The notes under the pieces were generated by a model, which was not told where the DNA came from, ran no database searches, and worked only from the letters and a program-made list of their open reading frames with translations. Shown here in pieces: positions 6,129 through 7,214 of a DNA stretch of 7,214 bases (position 1 is its first letter; each line of letters starts with the position of its first letter). The DNA lies in NCBI GenBank assembly GCA_017883345.1, contig JADGNT010000248.1, positions 1 through 7,214 of the forward strand, read 5' to 3'. The translations under genes were made by a program, and so were the position numbers. The DNA comes from Candidatus Solibacter sp. (GTDB lineage Bacteria; Acidobacteriota; Terriglobia; Bryobacterales; Bryobacteraceae).

Positions 6129-6758
6129 TTGAAGCTGGTTCTGTTTTGCCTCCTGGCGGGCGTCTTCCCCGGCTGGAGCGAAACGCGGGGGGCAACGTTT
6201 GCCCCCATCACGCTGTACACGCAGTTTGAGCAGGCGCCGCCGGGGGGCGTGCTCGAAGCACTCCAGGATGAAGTGGCGTCGATTATGGCGCCGATCGGAA
6301 TTCGTTTCGAGTGGCGCGACCTGGGCAAAACGGGTGGACACGAGGTTTCCGCGGAACTGGCGGTGGTCACGTTTAAGGGAAGGTGCGACGCCGCGGGCCT
6401 GCTGACGCGTAGCAAGTTCGAAGGCGCATTGGGCTGGACGCACGTGAGCGACGGGCAGATTCTGCCGTTCACGGACGTCAGTTGCGACCGGGTTCGGGAG
6501 TTCGTACAGACGGGACTGCTGGCATTCCGGGTGGAGGATCGGGAAGCGAAATACGGGCGCGCGCTGGGCCGCGTACTGGCGCACGAGCTTTACCATATCT
6601 TCGCCAACACGCTGCGGCACGGGTCGGGTGTGGCGAAGGAGAGCTACAGCGTGCAGGATCTACTGGCCGACGATTTCCAGTTCGAGGCCAAGGAAACGCG
6701 GATGCTGCAGACCAGCCGGCCGAAGCCAGCGGTGGAGGGCACGGCGGGGACGATGTAG
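6129..6758 (+). CDS. Secreted putative zinc metallopeptidase (HExxH), TTG start
   Basis: This is a 209-residue protein. Residues 1 to about 22 (MKLVLFCLLAGVFPGWSETRGA) look like a signal peptide, so the protein is probably exported. The central part (about 25-135) has no motif I recognise. HELYH at 152-156 is a HExxH zinc-binding and catalytic motif in a helix starting GRALGRVLAHE. His164 in LRHGSG follows, and the conserved-looking VAKESYSVQDLLADDFQFE (168-186) could supply the third ligand from Glu or Asp. The spacing HExxH-x7-H differs from metzincins (HExxHxxGxxH), so this is not a standard member of that group. I cannot name the family. TTG is chosen as start because GAGGT is eight bases upstream and the signal peptide begins there. 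It follows the cysteine-rich protein gene by 24 bases, probably in the same transcript. Peptidase activity is inferred from the motif alone. Confidence 0.85.
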   Translation: MKLVLFCLLAGVFPGWSETRGATFAPITLYTQFEQAPPGGVLEALQDEVASIMAPIGIRFEWRDLGKTGGHEVSAELAVVTFKGRCDAAGLLTRSKFEGALGWTHVSDGQILPFTDVSCDRVREFVQTGLLAFRVEDREAKYGRALGRVLAHELYHIFANTLRHGSGVAKESYSVQDLLADDFQFEAKETRMLQTSRPKPAVEGTAGTM

Positions 6759-6778
6759 GAGGCGCGGAGGCGCGGAGG
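6758..6778. repeat. Tandem GGAGGCGC repeat, about 2.6 copies
   Basis: The unit GGAGGCGC occurs at 6758-6765 and 6766-6773 and partly at 6774-6778, starting on the last base of the metallopeptidase stop codon. Its spaced GG pairs could in principle form a weak two-layer G-quadruplex. Low-complexity G-rich repeats of this type are common between genes in GC-rich genomes. Confidence 0.6.
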
Positions 6779-6781
6779 AAA

Positions 6782-6824
6782 CATGCCCCCACGAATGGGG
6801 TCATGGCAGCCTCTGGAAGGCTGC
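6782..6824. terminator. Two adjacent hairpins between convergent genes
   Basis: The first hairpin pairs CATG (6782-6785) with CATG (6802-6805) and CCCCA (6787-6791) with TGGGG (6796-6800) around a CGAA loop, with one mismatch. The second pairs GCAGCCT (6806-6812) perfectly with AGGCTGC (6818-6824) around CTGGA. They fill the gap between the converging metallopeptidase and HDOD genes, which fits a bidirectional transcription end. There is no T-run on either side, so intrinsic termination strength is uncertain. Confidence 0.45.
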
Positions 6825-6835
6825 TCTACGGTGGC

Positions 6836-7214
6836 CTAAGACGAGGCGGCGCAGGCCATCTGAGAGATCATTTGGCGGGCATATTCGGCGGCATCCCAGA
6901 AGGCTTTCTGCATGTGTTCGGCCGTGGGAGCCTGACCGGGCAGCCAAACGCCAGACTCATAGGCCAACACGCAATCCAGCACGGCGCCCAGAGCACCCTC
7001 GCGCTGGAGGAGCGCGTGCTTGAAGCGGATATCGATGGGAAGGGGCTCGACCAGGGCTGCAAGGGGCTCATTGAAGACGGAATCGAGGGTACTCAACAGG
7101 CCGGTGATATAGGATTCCGGGGCGGAACAGTGCAGCGCGGCGCCGATGAGTTCGCTCATGCGGGCTCGCTGGAGGGCGGCCTCCAGGTAACCGGAAGGGC
7201 AATCGTCGTTGCCG
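6836..7214 (-). CDS. HDOD-domain signalling protein (EAL/HDOD, YuxH-like), 3' part only
   Basis: The last 125 residues of a protein are visible; the frame is open to the right edge, so the gene starts outside the window. Reading from the edge it begins GNDDCPSGYLEAALQRARMS, followed by ELIGAAL, YITGLLSTLDSVFNEPLAAL, LPIDIRFKHALLQREGALGAVL and CVLAYESG. The order RARM-ELIG, then GLLSTLDS, then a small helix, then LLxREGxLGxxLxxVLAYE is what I know from the C-terminus of HDOD domain proteins that carry a (often degenerate) EAL domain, related to YuxH. These are cytoplasmic signalling proteins of poorly defined output. The Met at 7157-7159 is internal to this conserved block and is not the start. 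The gene ends with TAG at 6836-6838 and converges on the metallopeptidase gene. Confidence 0.8.
   Translation of the reverse strand, partial: GNDDCPSGYLEAALQRARMSELIGAALHCSAPESYITGLLSTLDSVFNEPLAALVEPLPIDIRFKHALLQREGALGAVLDCVLAYESGVWLPGQAPTAEHMQKAFWDAAEYARQMISQMACAASS

Noticed and set aside
4793..6472. 559-codon minus-strand reading of the exported-protein gene
   Set aside because: Everything upstream of about 5350 is antisense to two better-supported plus-strand genes and shows no protein-like features. The hydrophobic signal starts right after the GTG at 5350.
1..7214. CRISPR arrays, tRNA/rRNA genes, transposase genes
   Set aside because: Scanning both strands showed no regularly spaced direct repeats, no cloverleaf-like or rRNA-like sequence and no transposase motif.

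Overview
The window looks like chromosomal DNA from an Acidobacteriota bacterium, most likely of the Solibacter/Bryobacterales type. The main clue is an 824-residue protein on the minus strand with the architecture of the acidobacterial duplicated orphan permeases (ADOP, MacB/FtsX-like). Several neighbouring genes of unknown function also have the look of lineage-restricted acidobacterial proteins. Most of the window is GC-rich (42 of 60 bases in a hand count of 2701-2760), but the left 1.5 kb is clearly poorer in GC (32 of 60 at 481-540, 25 of 60 at 1081-1140).

Left region (1-1560, plus strand): the 3' part of an AvcD-type anti-phage dCTP/dCMP deaminase. Its zinc-binding deaminase motifs are intact, and its N-terminal kinase-like domain is cut by the window edge. 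It is followed through a 4-base ATGA overlap, with a strong internal ribosome binding site, by a 65-codon small ORF of unknown function. This pair is the most interesting part of the window: a nucleotide-depleting defence gene with a translationally coupled small partner on DNA of different composition. Positions 1561-2129 hold no gene I can support and look like the junction between the accessory segment and the resident chromosome.

Middle region (2130-5350, minus strand): the ADOP permease, a possible ECF-type promoter upstream of it, and a 78-base nested palindrome (4710-4787). The palindrome lies just beyond the stop codon of a 185-residue exported or membrane-anchored protein of unknown function.

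Right region (5351-7214): a gene-free divergent spacer, then a two-gene plus-strand operon. The first gene encodes a membrane-anchored cysteine-rich protein; the second encodes a secreted HExxH putative metallopeptidase that starts at TTG. This operon converges on the 3' end of a minus-strand HDOD-type signalling protein that runs off the right edge. The 77-base convergent gap holds a tandem GGAGGCGC repeat and two adjacent hairpins that could act as a bidirectional terminator.

No tRNA, rRNA, CRISPR array or intact insertion sequence was recognised. All family names rest on reading motifs by eye; no database search was possible.
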